This document shows, one piece after another, positions 1 to 8,590 of a stretch of 33,396 bases of DNA. The notes below the pieces were generated by a model. It saw only the letters and a program-made list of their open reading frames with translations. It made no database searches and was not told where the DNA came from. A program made the position numbers and the translations under genes. This stretch comes from Gammaproteobacteria bacterium (GTDB lineage: Bacteria > Pseudomonadota > Gammaproteobacteria > JAKBBU01): the NCBI GenBank assembly GCA_021773195.1, contig JAJFKN010000016.1, positions 1-33,396 on the forward strand, written 5' to 3'. Each line of letters opens with the position of its first letter. Within the stretch, counting starts at the first letter, position 1.

Positions 1-551
1 TCCATCAATTCGGCTTCTTTTCCTTGAACAATTTTATCGATTTCAGACATGATACCATCAGTAATTTTTTGGATAGCTTCTTCTGCACGATGCTCTTCAT
101 CTTCGCCAATATCTTTGGACTTTTGCATGTCTTTAAATTGCGTTATGGCATCACGACGAATATTACGTACAGCCACACGAGAAGCTTCAGCTTCAGCACG
201 CACAACTTTAGTTAAATCTTTACGACGTTCTTCCGTCAATGCAGGCAAAGGTACGCGAATATTATCACCCATTGAAGAAGGATTTAATCCCAAGTCAGAG
301 GTCATAATGGCCTTTTCGATAGGGGCCACCATATTTTTTTCCCAGGGTGTCACTAATAGAGTACGTGGATCTGAAATCGTCACATTAGCCACTTGACTAA
401 GGGGGGTATCCACATCGTAATAAGAAACTTTTATTTGATCTAATAAACTAGGGTGAGCTCGGCCTGTACGCAATTTGGCCAACTCATCTTTTAGACCTTC
501 CACACTTTTTTGCATACGTGATTTAGCATCATTTTGAACTTCATTAATCAT
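1..551 (-). CDS. frr: Ribosome recycling factor (partial at the window edge)
   Basis: Releases 70S ribosomes from mRNA after termination, together with EF-G, in the cytoplasm. The translated minus strand follows the RRF family along its length: MINEVQND at the start, the conserved [11 protein letters not shown] region, [24 protein letters not shown] and a C-terminal KEAELM. The last residue and the stop lie outside the window; the usual RRF length of 185 residues fits a start at 551. Two ATG codons are adjacent (554 and 551). GGGAG lies about 7 bases upstream of the one at 551 but only about 4 from the one at 554, so 551 is preferred. The start overlaps the pyrH stop, so the two genes are translationally coupled at the end of the rpsB-tsf-pyrH-frr operon. 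Identification is secure. Confidence 0.97.
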   Translation of the reverse strand, partial: MINEVQNDAKSRMQKSVEGLKDELAKLRTGRAHPSLLDQIKVSYYDVDTPLSQVANVTISDPRTLLVTPWEKNMVAPIEKAIMTSDLGLNPSSMGDNIRVPLPALTEERRKDLTKVVRAEAEASRVAVRNIRRDAITQFKDMQKSKDIGEDEEHRAEEAIQKITDGIMSEIDKIVQGKEAELM

Positions 552-1279
552 CATTGGTCTCCCATGTTGATCAGGGTACCTTCATCGTAACCCATGACCA
601 CGTCTTTTAAAGCATTGGATTTATTCATATTGAAAACCCGCAATGGCATAGAATAATCTCGACACAAACAAATAGCGGTTAAATCCATCACTCCTAAACG
701 TTTTGTAATAACATCCTCATAAGAAAGATGCTGGTAACGTTCAGCTTTTGGATTTTTCAAAGGATCTTCAGAATAAACACCATCCACTTTGGTTGCTTTG
801 ATAACGGTACAAGCTTCAATTTCAATACCTCGAAGACAGGCTGCTGAATCTGTGGTGAAAAAAGGATTACCCGTTCCTGCAGCAAAAATCACTACACGAA
901 ATTGGCTAAGATGATACATGGCTTTACGTAGGTGATACATATCCACCACGCCTCCCATAGGAATGGCAGACATCACACGAGTGGGTAAATCCGCTCGTTC
1001 CAAAGCATCACGAAAAGCAATGGCATTCATAACTGTCGCCAACATACCCATGTGATCACCACTAACTCGTCCAAGGCCAGCCTCTTGCAAAGAGGCTCCA
1101 CGAAACAAGTTACCACCACCAATAACAATACCGACCTGAACTCCGAGGCTAATAACCTCATGGATCTCTCTTGCCATGCGATCCAGTACTTGAGGGGAGA
1201 TGCCAAAAGCATCATCCCCCATTAGAGCTTCACCACTGAGTTTTAATAAAATACGTTTATATATAGGTTTGTCTGGCAT
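551..1279 (-). CDS. pyrH: UMP kinase (uridylate kinase)
   Basis: Phosphorylates UMP to UDP in pyrimidine nucleotide synthesis; a hexameric bacterial enzyme of the amino-acid-kinase fold, usually activated by GTP and inhibited by UTP. Visible family landmarks are [13 protein letters not shown] at the N-terminus, [24 protein letters not shown], the substrate segment [26 protein letters not shown] and the closing RVFNMN and GTLIN segments. The start used here (MPDKPIYKR, 242 residues) has AAAGGA about 8 bases upstream. A start nine bases further out (1288, MDCMPDK) is possible and would have AAAGG about 10 bases upstream. The gene lies just after tsf and overlaps frr, so it is part of the translation-factor operon, as in other gammaproteobacteria. 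Confidence 0.97.
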   Translation of the reverse strand: MPDKPIYKRILLKLSGEALMGDDAFGISPQVLDRMAREIHEVISLGVQVGIVIGGGNLFRGASLQEAGLGRVSGDHMGMLATVMNAIAFRDALERADLPTRVMSAIPMGGVVDMYHLRKAMYHLSQFRVVIFAAGTGNPFFTTDSAACLRGIEIEACTVIKATKVDGVYSEDPLKNPKAERYQHLSYEDVITKRLGVMDLTAICLCRDYSMPLRVFNMNKSNALKDVVMGYDEGTLINMGDQ

Positions 1280-1291
1280 GCAGTCCATCCT

Positions 1292-2167
1292 TTAGCTACC
1301 TTTGACTTGCTCCATTACTTCTTTCGCAAAGTCATCTTGACGTTTCTCAATCCCTTCACCCACTTCGTATCGAATGAATTGCAACACTTCGGCATTCGCT
1401 TCTTTCAATAGTTGTGATACCTGCATATCAGGATTTTTCACAAAAGCCTGACCATGCAGACTGATTTCGTTAACGAATTTATTGATCCGACCCGTAACCA
1501 TTTTTTCAATAATATTGTCAGGTTTACCGCTTTCTTTGGCTTGCGCCACGAAAATTTCTTTCTCTTTTGCTAAAACCTCTGCAGGAATGTCATTGGCAGA
1601 AATGGCAACAGGTTGGCTGGCCGCCACATGCATGCAAATATCTTTAGCTAAGTCATTTGAAGCGCCTGTCAAAGCAGCGATAACACCAATGCGTGTACCA
1701 TGAGCATAAGCACCAATAATATCAGGAGACTCTAATAGAGTTACTCTGCGAACTTGAATATTTTCACCTAATTTGCTTACTAGCCCATCACGACGCTGAG
1801 CCAAAGTTTCGCCGGCTTCATCCAAAGCCATTAAAGCATCAATGCTGTTGGCAGCGTTATCCAAGCCTTTTTGGGTGACTAATTCACAGAATGCTTTGAA
1901 ATCATCACCGCGAGCCACAAAATCCGTTTCACTATTGATTTCCAAGATGATGGCACGTTTACCATCATCGCTAACTTTAATGCAAATAACACCTTCTGCT
2001 GCGATACGCCCCGCTTTCTTCTCGGCTTTAGCTAAGCCGGAAACGCGCATAGCTTCTTTTGCAGCCTCTAAATCACCTTTAGAGTCTATTAAAGCTCGTT
2101 TACAGTCCATCAATCCTGCGCCTGTTTGTTCACGCAGAGTTTTTACTAATGAAGCATCAATTGACAT
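1292..2167 (-). CDS. tsf: Elongation factor Ts
   Basis: Guanine-nucleotide exchange factor that regenerates EF-Tu-GTP during elongation. The 291-residue product opens with the EF-Ts UBA-like region (LVKTLREQTGAGLMDCKRAL), then has the exchange-core signature EINSETDFVARGDDF at about residues 76-90 and a second core half with HVAASQPVAIS. Length is normal for a two-subdomain proteobacterial EF-Ts. GAGG lies 6 bases before the ATG. It follows rpsB after a 58-base spacer that contains an attenuator-like hairpin and precedes pyrH by a few bases. The order rpsB-tsf is nearly universal, and expression is expected to depend on the rpsB promoter and leader. Nothing unusual in the protein. Confidence 0.97.
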   Translation of the reverse strand: MSIDASLVKTLREQTGAGLMDCKRALIDSKGDLEAAKEAMRVSGLAKAEKKAGRIAAEGVICIKVSDDGKRAIILEINSETDFVARGDDFKAFCELVTQKGLDNAANSIDALMALDEAGETLAQRRDGLVSKLGENIQVRRVTLLESPDIIGAYAHGTRIGVIAALTGASNDLAKDICMHVAASQPVAISANDIPAEVLAKEKEIFVAQAKESGKPDNIIEKMVTGRINKFVNEISLHGQAFVKNPDMQVSQLLKEANAEVLQFIRYEVGEGIEKRQDDFAKEVMEQVKGS

Positions 2168-2190
2168 GATTTACCTCTTATATACTATTT

Positions 2191-2219
2191 TAGAAAATAG
2201 GGCGACAACGCCGCCCTAT
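2191..2219 (-). terminator. rpsB-tsf intercistronic terminator or attenuator hairpin
   Basis: On the minus strand an 8-bp perfect stem (ATAGGGCG / CGCCCTAT, arms 2219-2212 and 2204-2197) with a 7-base loop is followed by TTTTCTA. It sits between the rpsB stop and the tsf ribosome-binding site. Partial intercistronic termination at this place is known for the E. coli rpsB-tsf operon. Here it is inferred from the shape only and would lower tsf relative to rpsB expression. Confidence 0.6.
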
Positions 2220-2225
2220 CACATA

Positions 2226-3251
2226 TTAACCTTCTGCAGGTTTTGATTGCTCAGCTGGAGCGGCCTTTTCTGCTGCCGAACTAGACTCAGAATCACCAGC
2301 GTCTTTTGCGGTGGTTTTCTTAGCGCTGGTTTTAGCTGTGGCTTTTTTAGCAGTAGTTTTAGTCGTTGCTTTCTTAGCAGTAGTTTTGGCTGTTGCTTTT
2401 TTAGCAGTGGTCTTGGTCGTGGTTTTTGCCGTTGCTTTTTTAGCGGGCTGAGCATCATCGCCTTTTTCAGCAGCAGGCTTACTGCCCGTGGTTTTAGCCG
2501 TGGCTTTCTTAGCTGTAGATTTAGCATCTACTTCTATGAATTCATCCTTTTCAGAAGTGGCGCCAACAGCGGTCACACGTCCATCCAGAATGGTATCAGC
2601 AAATGTGCCAGCATAAAGACGAATGGCTTTTAGCGCATCATCGTTACCAGGGATCACATAGTCCACGCCAGCAAAATCACAGTTACTATCAACAATACCG
2701 ATAACAGGAATTTTAAGACGGTTGGCTTCTGTAATCGCGATGCGCTCGTAGCTCACATCCACAACAAAGATTGCATCGGGTAACCCCCCCATGTTTTTAA
2801 TGCCACCAAGACTTAAATCTAATTTATTTAATTCTCGCGTCAAGGTTAGGGCTTCTTTCTTGATGAGTTTTTCGAACTCACCTTTTTCACGCATGGCTTC
2901 CAAGTCTTTCAGACGTTTAATGGAATTACGTACAGTCTTGTAATTTGTCAACATGCCACCTAACCAACGATGGTTAACAAAGGGCATATTGCAACGAATA
3001 GCTTCTTCCTTAATGATTGATTGTGCGGAACGCTTGGTCCCAACAAAAAGGATACGACCTTTACGCGCAGCCACCTGAGAAACGAAGTTAATAGCCTCGT
3101 CGAAAAGCGGCAAAGTTTTCTCTAAATCAAGAATGTGAATTTTATTACGAGCCGCATATATGTAGGGCTCCATTTTTGGATTCCAGTAACGGGTCTGATG
3201 ACCGAAATGAACACCCGCGGACATTAGGTCACGCATAGATACTTTTGACAT
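2226..3251 (-). CDS. rpsB: 30S ribosomal protein S2 with a lysine-rich repeat tail
   Basis: Small-subunit protein S2. Residues 1 to about 240 are the normal S2 core: [22 protein letters not shown], the IIKEEAIRC region, [23 protein letters not shown] and [12 protein letters not shown]. The usual family length is about 240. This protein has 341 residues because of a roughly 100-residue C-terminal extension rich in Lys, Ala and Thr, with tandem nine-residue repeats ([36 protein letters not shown]) and two related units before them. The last ~25 residues become acidic and Ser/Ala/Pro-rich. The tail resembles histone H1 or Hc1-like C-termini in composition, and is in frame with no break. Start: ATG with AGGAG seven bases upstream. 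First gene of the operon with tsf, pyrH and frr. Confidence 0.97.
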   Translation of the reverse strand: MSKVSMRDLMSAGVHFGHQTRYWNPKMEPYIYAARNKIHILDLEKTLPLFDEAINFVSQVAARKGRILFVGTKRSAQSIIKEEAIRCNMPFVNHRWLGGMLTNYKTVRNSIKRLKDLEAMREKGEFEKLIKKEALTLTRELNKLDLSLGGIKNMGGLPDAIFVVDVSYERIAITEANRLKIPVIGIVDSNCDFAGVDYVIPGNDDALKAIRLYAGTFADTILDGRVTAVGATSEKDEFIEVDAKSTAKKATAKTTGSKPAAEKGDDAQPAKKATAKTTTKTTAKKATAKTTAKKATTKTTAKKATAKTSAKKTTAKDAGDSESSSAAEKAAPAEQSKPAEG

Positions 3252-3276
3252 ATTTTTCTCCTGTCTGGGTTATAAT

Positions 3277-3346
3277 ACACATACACCACCAAGATTAACT
3301 GTCCAATATTTAGGCAGCACCCAAAGCCTGGCTTGCGTGTATGCGT
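3277..3346 (-). promoter_or_regulatory. Structured rpsB 5' leader (candidate S2 autoregulatory element)
   Basis: In the rpsB 5' UTR, ACGCATACAC (3346-3337) can pair over 10 bp with GTGTATGTGT (3286-3277), with one G-U pair. The pairing closes a 50-base domain just upstream of the rpsB ribosome-binding site. S2 is known to repress its own mRNA through a conserved leader in gammaproteobacteria, so this is a candidate for that element. Function is inferred from position and pairing. Confidence 0.45.
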
Positions 3347-3403
3347 TTGTTTAAGGACATATTCTTTTTGAGAGCATATCCCGGTTGCATATTAGTGCTG
3401 AGC

Positions 3404-3432
3404 TTTATACCATAGTTCACTGATTTCAACAA
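3404..3432 (-). promoter_or_regulatory. Sigma70-type promoter of the rpsB operon
   Basis: Minus-strand -35 TTGTTG (3432-3427) and -10 TATAAA (3409-3404) are separated by exactly 17 bases. Transcription would start near 3397 and give an rpsB leader of about 145 bases. It is the best match in the 198-base divergent gap between rpsB and map. Confidence 0.6.
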
Positions 3433-3449
3433 TTAATTGGTAGTAAATT

Positions 3450-4220
3450 ATGGCCATATCCATAAAAACCGCAGATGAGATGGAAAAAATGCGGGTCGCG
3501 GGGCGATTAGCCGCTGAAGTGCTTGAAATGATCGGACCCTTCGTTAAGGCCGGCGTCACCACAGAAGCACTAAATGACATATGTCATGAGCACATTGTGA
3601 ATGTGCAAAAGGCCATTCCAGCCCCCCTCAATTATAATGGGTTCCCAAAGTCCATTGCCATAGCTGTGAATCACCAGGTGTGCCATGGTATCCCCGGTCC
3701 TAAAAAGCTAAAAAATGGTGATTTTATCAATATTGACGTCACCGTCATTAAGGATGGTTTCCATGGCGATACATCAAAAATTTTCTTCGTCGGAGAACCC
3801 ACAATTCTTAGCAAACGCCTTGCTCGGGTTTGCCAAGAAAGCCTCTATCTAGGTATCGGTATGATCAAGCCCGGCATTCACCTAGGTGATATTGGCGCGG
3901 CGATTCAGGAATACGTCGAAAGACATGGCTTTTCTGTTGTGCGCGAATATTGCGGCCATGGCATTGGTCGAGTTTTTCATGAAGATCCTCAGGTACTCCA
4001 TTACGGAAAGCCTGGCACAGGCGCAATACTTCAGAAAGGCATGGTCTTCACTATTGAACCTATGATCAATGCCGGCAAACGCCATGTGAAATTACTTGGG
4101 GATAAGTGGACCGTAGTAACAAAAGACCGCAGTCCATCAGCTCAATGGGAACATACCATCGCAGTTACGGATGATGGCTTTGAAGTACTAACCCAACGTA
4201 AAGATGAAATTATTTCATAA
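3450..4220 (+). CDS. map: Methionine aminopeptidase, type I
   Basis: Removes the initiator methionine from nascent proteins; a cytoplasmic dinuclear-metal hydrolase. The 256-residue product matches type I MetAP in length and order. It begins IKTADEMEKMRVAGRLAAEVL, has SIAIAVNHQVCHGIPG, and the metal-ligand segment INIDVTVIKDGFHGDTS supplies the two Asp ligands (D96 and D107). GHGIGRVFHEDP supplies the His ligand, and FTIEPMI and WEHTIAV supply the Glu ligands. All five ligand positions are kept. The ribosome-binding site is weak. It is divergent from rpsB, a conserved arrangement, and is followed 43 bases later by glnD; an AAGGGA/TCCCTT hairpin (4219-4236) sits in that gap. No anomaly seen. 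Confidence 0.97.
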   Translation: MAISIKTADEMEKMRVAGRLAAEVLEMIGPFVKAGVTTEALNDICHEHIVNVQKAIPAPLNYNGFPKSIAIAVNHQVCHGIPGPKKLKNGDFINIDVTVIKDGFHGDTSKIFFVGEPTILSKRLARVCQESLYLGIGMIKPGIHLGDIGAAIQEYVERHGFSVVREYCGHGIGRVFHEDPQVLHYGKPGTGAILQKGMVFTIEPMINAGKRHVKLLGDKWTVVTKDRSPSAQWEHTIAVTDDGFEVLTQRKDEIIS

Positions 4221-4263
4221 GGGAAAGCTATCCCTTGCCAATCCTTTTAACTAAGCTTGTAAT

Positions 4264-6897
4264 ATGAGTGAAAGCAGATTAACTTTATTTAAGCCAAGAA
4301 CCTTTGCCCGTGAATTAATTATCGCGGAAGATAAGGCCGCTTATTTTCGTGAAACCTTACAGCAAGGCCGCGAACAAATGGAACAGGCCTTCAAACAAGG
4401 TCTTCCTGTCGCCGACATTATCAAAAGCTACGTCAAGTTAATGGATTTTTTACTCTGCCAAGCTTATACTCTATTTGCATTATCCAAACAGCTAAATTTA
4501 TGCTTAATCGCTGTAGGTGGTTATGGCCGCTCAGAACTCTTTCCATATTCTGATATTGATTTATTAGTACTAACCACAGATCAGCTGAGCAGTGAAAAAA
4601 ATCTGGAAAAGTTTATTTGTCTTTTATGGGACATGGGCTTAGAAGTTGGTCATAGTGTACGTACGCTAGAAGAATGCGCTCTGCAAGCTAAAAAAGACTG
4701 TACCGTCTTCACTAACATTTTAGAAAACCGCTATCTTGCTGGTCACCGGCCCCTGCATAGGTCATTACTCAAACTTCTCAAACCCGGGGTTCTTTATACT
4801 TCACAAGAATTCTTTGAAAATAAAGTCCATGAACAAGAACAACGTTATGAAAAATACGAAAGAACCGCGTATCACCTTGAGCCCAATATAAAAAAAGGTC
4901 CTGGTGGATTGCGCGATATCCACGTTATAACTTGGATTTCTAAATTTCATTTTGGCGGCATTGATCTCTCGAGCATGCTAGAGCACCGATTTATTAATCA
5001 AAGTGAATATAAACTATTAACGCAGGGACAAAACTTCCTTTGTCACATTCGGTTCGCATTACATTTAGCAGCTAAAAAACGCGAAGACCGCCTTTTATTC
5101 GACTTTCAAATCCATCTCGCTGAGTCCTTCCACTACGTGGATAAGCCACATGTCAAAGGCATCGAATTATTTATGCGTGACTATTTTCGCCATATTAAAG
5201 GCTTAAGATCTCTCAACGATCTATTGCTTCAATTATTTCGTGAAATGATCATTGGTGGTGATAGGCCATCAAAAATTAAAGAAATCGATGAAAACTTTCT
5301 TATTCACGATGACTATCTAGCTATACGCTCGGGCACCATCTTCAAACATCAACCAGAAACACTCTTAACACTTTTTGTTCTTTTATCGCAGCACCCGGAA
5401 ATCAAAGGTGTGCGAGCAAAAACCATCCGCTCCATTCGTCGTTACCGACACCTTGTTAATGAAGACTATCGTAACCAACCTAAGCATCAACGCTTATTTC
5501 TTGAAATCTTTAAACAAAAAATTAATATCGCGCCGAACTTACAACGTATGGTGCGCTATGGTATTTTGGAAAATTACTTACCCGAGTTTGCTCGGGTCGT
5601 TGGACAAATGCAATATGATCTTTATCATATTTATACGGTGGATCAGCACACTATCTTTTTAATTCGTAATTTGTGCCTTTTTCGTGAGACGAAAAATACG
5701 GATCCATTGTGCCATACCATTATGCTGGGCTTACCAAATCCGGAAGTACTGCTGATTGCAGCTTTTTATCATGATATTGGCAAAGGGTCAGGGCAAGATC
5801 ATTCTCTCTATGGCGCACAGCTGGTAGAGCATTTTTCTGAACGACATAACCTTAGCCAAAGCAATAAACAACTAGCTTCCTGGCTTGTCCAAAATCATTT
5901 ATTAATGTCCCAAGTAGCACAACGCAAAGATATCAATGACCCCGACATAGTGAATGAATTTGCACGTAAACTTGTTCATCCTATTTATCTCGAATACCTT
6001 TATTTATTAACTGTGGCTGACATCAAAGCCACAAATCCAGCGCTCTGGAATAGCTGGCGCGATAGTTTGCTAAAACAATTGTACCATACAACAAAACGTG
6101 CTTTACCTAGAATACATGACAACCCCATTAGCAAACGCGAAATCATTCACGAACTACAACAACAAGCCATGCAACGTCTCATCCAACAAGGTATAGGCAA
6201 AAATCAATTTATAACGCTTTGGGATACCTTCTCCGATGACTACTTCCTGCGAGAAAGTGAAAAAGATATTGCACACCATACCGCACTCATTCTATCCCGT
6301 AAAAATACCGAAACCCCTCTTCTATCCATTCGCAATGATCACTCTAAAGGCGGCACTGAAGTTTTCATCCACACCAAAGAATTAGACAATCTCTTTGCAA
6401 ATTGCGTCATCACGTTGGATCGCTTAGGTTTAAATATCCTAGAAGCCAGTATTAATACCAGCACTGAGGGCTATAGTTTGGATACATACATAGTGTTGGA
6501 TCAAAAAGATAAACCTTTAACCGATAAAGAGTTGATAACCCGCGCCCACAAACTAGTGCTTAAACAACTAAATCACCTAGAAACCCATCCTAGCCTAAAA
6601 AAGCGTCGCTTACCCCGCCAATTAAAACATTTTGAATTGCGCACAGAAGTGAATTTTGAAACCAATCGCCATGGCACTCAACTGCAAATTATTGCTCTGG
6701 ATCGCCCAGGCCTGCTAGCTCGCATCGCCAAAGCTTTTAACCAGCTCAGCATAAAAGTCAGCCATGCAAAAATCTTCACCCACGGCGAACGGGCTGAAGA
6801 CATTTTTTACATAACTAATGAAAACGAGCAGCCCTTGGACAATACTGAACAACAGAAAGCTCTGGAAAAAGTCATTTTAGATAACATTAAAAGCTAA
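4264..6897 (+). CDS. glnD: Bifunctional [protein-PII] uridylyltransferase/uridylyl-removing enzyme
   Basis: Nitrogen sensor that adds UMP to PII signal proteins when glutamine is low and removes it when glutamine is high. At 877 residues the length is close to the E. coli enzyme. The nucleotidyltransferase motif GGYGRSE (from about residue 85) is followed by DID (97-99). A GlnD linker region contains LEPNIKKGPGGLRDIH. An HD hydrolase motif, FYHDIGKG, has its His-Asp at about 503-504. Two C-terminal ACT domains follow, starting near residues 697 and 804 (the second contains ALDRPGLLARIA). All catalytic motifs look intact, so both activities are expected. The PII and glutamine synthetase genes are not in the window. 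The order map-glnD near dapD is shared with enterobacteria. Confidence 0.96.
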   Translation: MSESRLTLFKPRTFARELIIAEDKAAYFRETLQQGREQMEQAFKQGLPVADIIKSYVKLMDFLLCQAYTLFALSKQLNLCLIAVGGYGRSELFPYSDIDLLVLTTDQLSSEKNLEKFICLLWDMGLEVGHSVRTLEECALQAKKDCTVFTNILENRYLAGHRPLHRSLLKLLKPGVLYTSQEFFENKVHEQEQRYEKYERTAYHLEPNIKKGPGGLRDIHVITWISKFHFGGIDLSSMLEHRFINQSEYKLLTQGQNFLCHIRFALHLAAKKREDRLLFDFQIHLAESFHYVDKPHVKGIELFMRDYFRHIKGLRSLNDLLLQLFREMIIGGDRPSKIKEIDENFLIHDDYLAIRSGTIFKHQPETLLTLFVLLSQHPEIKGVRAKTIRSIRRYRHLVNEDYRNQPKHQRLFLEIFKQKINIAPNLQRMVRYGILENYLPEFARVVGQMQYDLYHIYTVDQHTIFLIRNLCLFRETKNTDPLCHTIMLGLPNPEVLLIAAFYHDIGKGSGQDHSLYGAQLVEHFSERHNLSQSNKQLASWLVQNHLLMSQVAQRKDINDPDIVNEFARKLVHPIYLEYLYLLTVADIKATNPALWNSWRDSLLKQLYHTTKRALPRIHDNPISKREIIHELQQQAMQRLIQQGIGKNQFITLWDTFSDDYFLRESEKDIAHHTALILSRKNTETPLLSIRNDHSKGGTEVFIHTKELDNLFANCVITLDRLGLNILEASINTSTEGYSLDTYIVLDQKDKPLTDKELITRAHKLVLKQLNHLETHPSLKKRRLPRQLKHFELRTEVNFETNRHGTQLQIIALDRPGLLARIAKAFNQLSIKVSHAKIFTHGERAEDIFYITNENEQPLDNTEQQKALEKVILDNIKS

Positions 6898-7117
6898 CCT
6901 TCAGAAATGAAAATATTTTACTCAACACCTTCCCTGCTGACAACTTATCAGGCAGAAATCCATTGTATCATCGAGCATAATTTGATAGATTCGATGAGTT
7001 ATGTGAAAGGATTTTTTTTGGGCAATTTTAGGGCACAGCCCTAGACCCAAGACGCAGTTTATGTTGGTTTATTAAACTCATCATTGGCTATGGAACAAGC
7101 GTCGCCTTACACCCTGT

Positions 7118-7144
7118 CCACAGTTTAGACTGTGGCTATTTTCT
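7118..7144 (+). terminator. Hairpin upstream of the efflux operon
   Basis: A 7-bp perfect inverted repeat CCACAGT-ttag-ACTGTGG (7118-7135) is followed by CTATTTTCT. It lies 220 bases after glnD and 33 before the adaptor start. It could be a weak terminator for glnD or an operator for the efflux genes; the sequence does not decide between them. A second, shorter palindrome (TAGGGC-aca-GCCCTA, 7029-7043) lies upstream. Otherwise nothing is seen in 6898-7167. Confidence 0.3.
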
Positions 7145-7167
7145 TTAGAACACCGATGGTGGAAATT

Positions 7168-8556
7168 ATGTCGAAACACGTTAAAGCCAGTATTATTTCT
7201 TTGATCATTGTTGCATGCTTAGTGCTATTTATCCTTTGGATTCAACATGATATCGCATCTAAACAAAAGGCTACTCGCCAAATTCCACCTACCGTGGTCA
7301 ATACGGCCAAAGCCACTCAACAAGAATGGCGAGCTCAAATCAAAGCGACTGGCACCTTGGAAGCAACGCAAGGCATCACTCTCAAGTCTGCAGTTACCCA
7401 AGGCGGCATCATAACGGGCATCTTTTTCCGCTCTGGCCAATACGTCAAAGCTGGGCAACCCCTCTTCCAATTAAATCCTGGCGCTGACCGCACCATCATC
7501 CGCGCCCCCTTCAGTGGCCGCTTGGGTTTGAAACAAGTGGATTTAGGTGATTTTGTGAGCCAAGGCACTAGCCTTGTCACTCTGCAAGATACGGATCCCA
7601 TGAAAGTAGATTTCACCGTTCCACAAACTTATTTGGGCGTATTGGGTTTAGGTCAAGAAGTGACTGTTACTGCAAATGCGTATCCCAACAAAGGCTTCAG
7701 AGGCGCAGTTTACGCCATTAACTCCCAATTAGATTCCAATACTCGCAGTTTGGAAATGTGGGCAAGCATTCCTAATAAAGATCAAGTTCTCGTACCCGGC
7801 ACCTTCGTTGAAGTAACATTGTATGCTGGCGAAAAACGCCCCGTAGTTACCGTACCTCAATCCGCTATCGTGTATGCAAACACCGGTGATTTCGTTTATC
7901 GCATCGTGAATAACCGGGCAGTACAAACCAACGTTATTCTTGGGCAGCGTCGTGGTAACCTGATCGCAATTAAGCAAGGTTTGGATATTGGTAGTGAAGT
8001 CGCAACTTCTGGGCAAAATAAATTTGCCGATGGTTGGCCATTAATTCCTTTCGGTAGCCCGCAATACATGGAGTTCTTAAAGAAAATTGGCGCTAAAGTG
8101 CCTGCTGGGTTAAATAAAGAAGAATTAACTAAAGGTTTAACACCCGTTGAACTACAAACCTTGCAGCAATTGTCTGTGCCTGAACAAGGTGCCTTCAAAA
8201 AGATGACCAAGGAACAGCAAAAAGCTTTCTTGAATTTGTCTCCTATGGAACAAGGCGCTTACATGAAAATGAATCCCTCGGATCAAAAAGTTTTCATCGA
8301 CCAAAAAGTGAAGAACATGAAGCTCCAGGCTTCTAGCAATGCAACTAAACAACCCACTGCAGCTAAAGATGAAGAAAAGGCCAAAGCTTCGAACAAAAGA
8401 AAGGCTGACAAACCAGTGACTCAACCAGCAGAGCCAACAAAATCTTCTGAAGACAAGACTTCTGACAAAAGCAAGAAGTCTGACACAACGTCTAAAGAAC
8501 AAACATCAACCTCTGCAAAGCCATCAACTAATGATAGTGCCAGCAAGCAGCAGTGA
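7168..8556 (+). CDS. RND efflux periplasmic adaptor (membrane fusion protein), atypical
   Basis: Adaptor subunit of a tripartite RND exporter, anchored in the inner membrane and linking the permease to an outer-membrane channel. ATG at 7168 is chosen; a GTG at 7132 would add 12 residues inside a hairpin. Residues 7-24 form a membrane anchor. Lipoyl and beta-barrel parts are clear: GTLEATQGITLKS, GQYVKAGQPLFQL, then IRAPFSGRLGLKQVDLGDF, followed by VPQTYLGVLGLGQ and the membrane-proximal PQSAIVYAN segment. Two oddities stand out. The two lipoyl halves are joined by only a few residues near 102-110, so the long alpha-hairpin of typical adaptors is absent. After about residue 320 there are five 11-residue repeats (324-378), then a Lys/Ser/Thr-rich tail to 462. 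It forms an operon with the permease 34 bases downstream. Confidence 0.92.
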   Translation: MSKHVKASIISLIIVACLVLFILWIQHDIASKQKATRQIPPTVVNTAKATQQEWRAQIKATGTLEATQGITLKSAVTQGGIITGIFFRSGQYVKAGQPLFQLNPGADRTIIRAPFSGRLGLKQVDLGDFVSQGTSLVTLQDTDPMKVDFTVPQTYLGVLGLGQEVTVTANAYPNKGFRGAVYAINSQLDSNTRSLEMWASIPNKDQVLVPGTFVEVTLYAGEKRPVVTVPQSAIVYANTGDFVYRIVNNRAVQTNVILGQRRGNLIAIKQGLDIGSEVATSGQNKFADGWPLIPFGSPQYMEFLKKIGAKVPAGLNKEELTKGLTPVELQTLQQLSVPEQGAFKKMTKEQQKAFLNLSPMEQGAYMKMNPSDQKVFIDQKVKNMKLQASSNATKQPTAAKDEEKAKASNKRKADKPVTQPAEPTKSSEDKTSDKSKKSDTTSKEQTSTSAKPSTNDSASKQQ

Positions 8557-8590
8557 TTAAATTAATGGGACTGTTAGTCCGGAGTTTTGT

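Noticed and set aside
2247..2633. 128-codon frame opposite the rpsB tail (Ser/Phe/Gly-rich)
   Set aside because: It is the reverse complement of the Lys/Ala/Thr repeat of S2. The S2 frame is continuous with the conserved core, so the opposite frame is a shadow.
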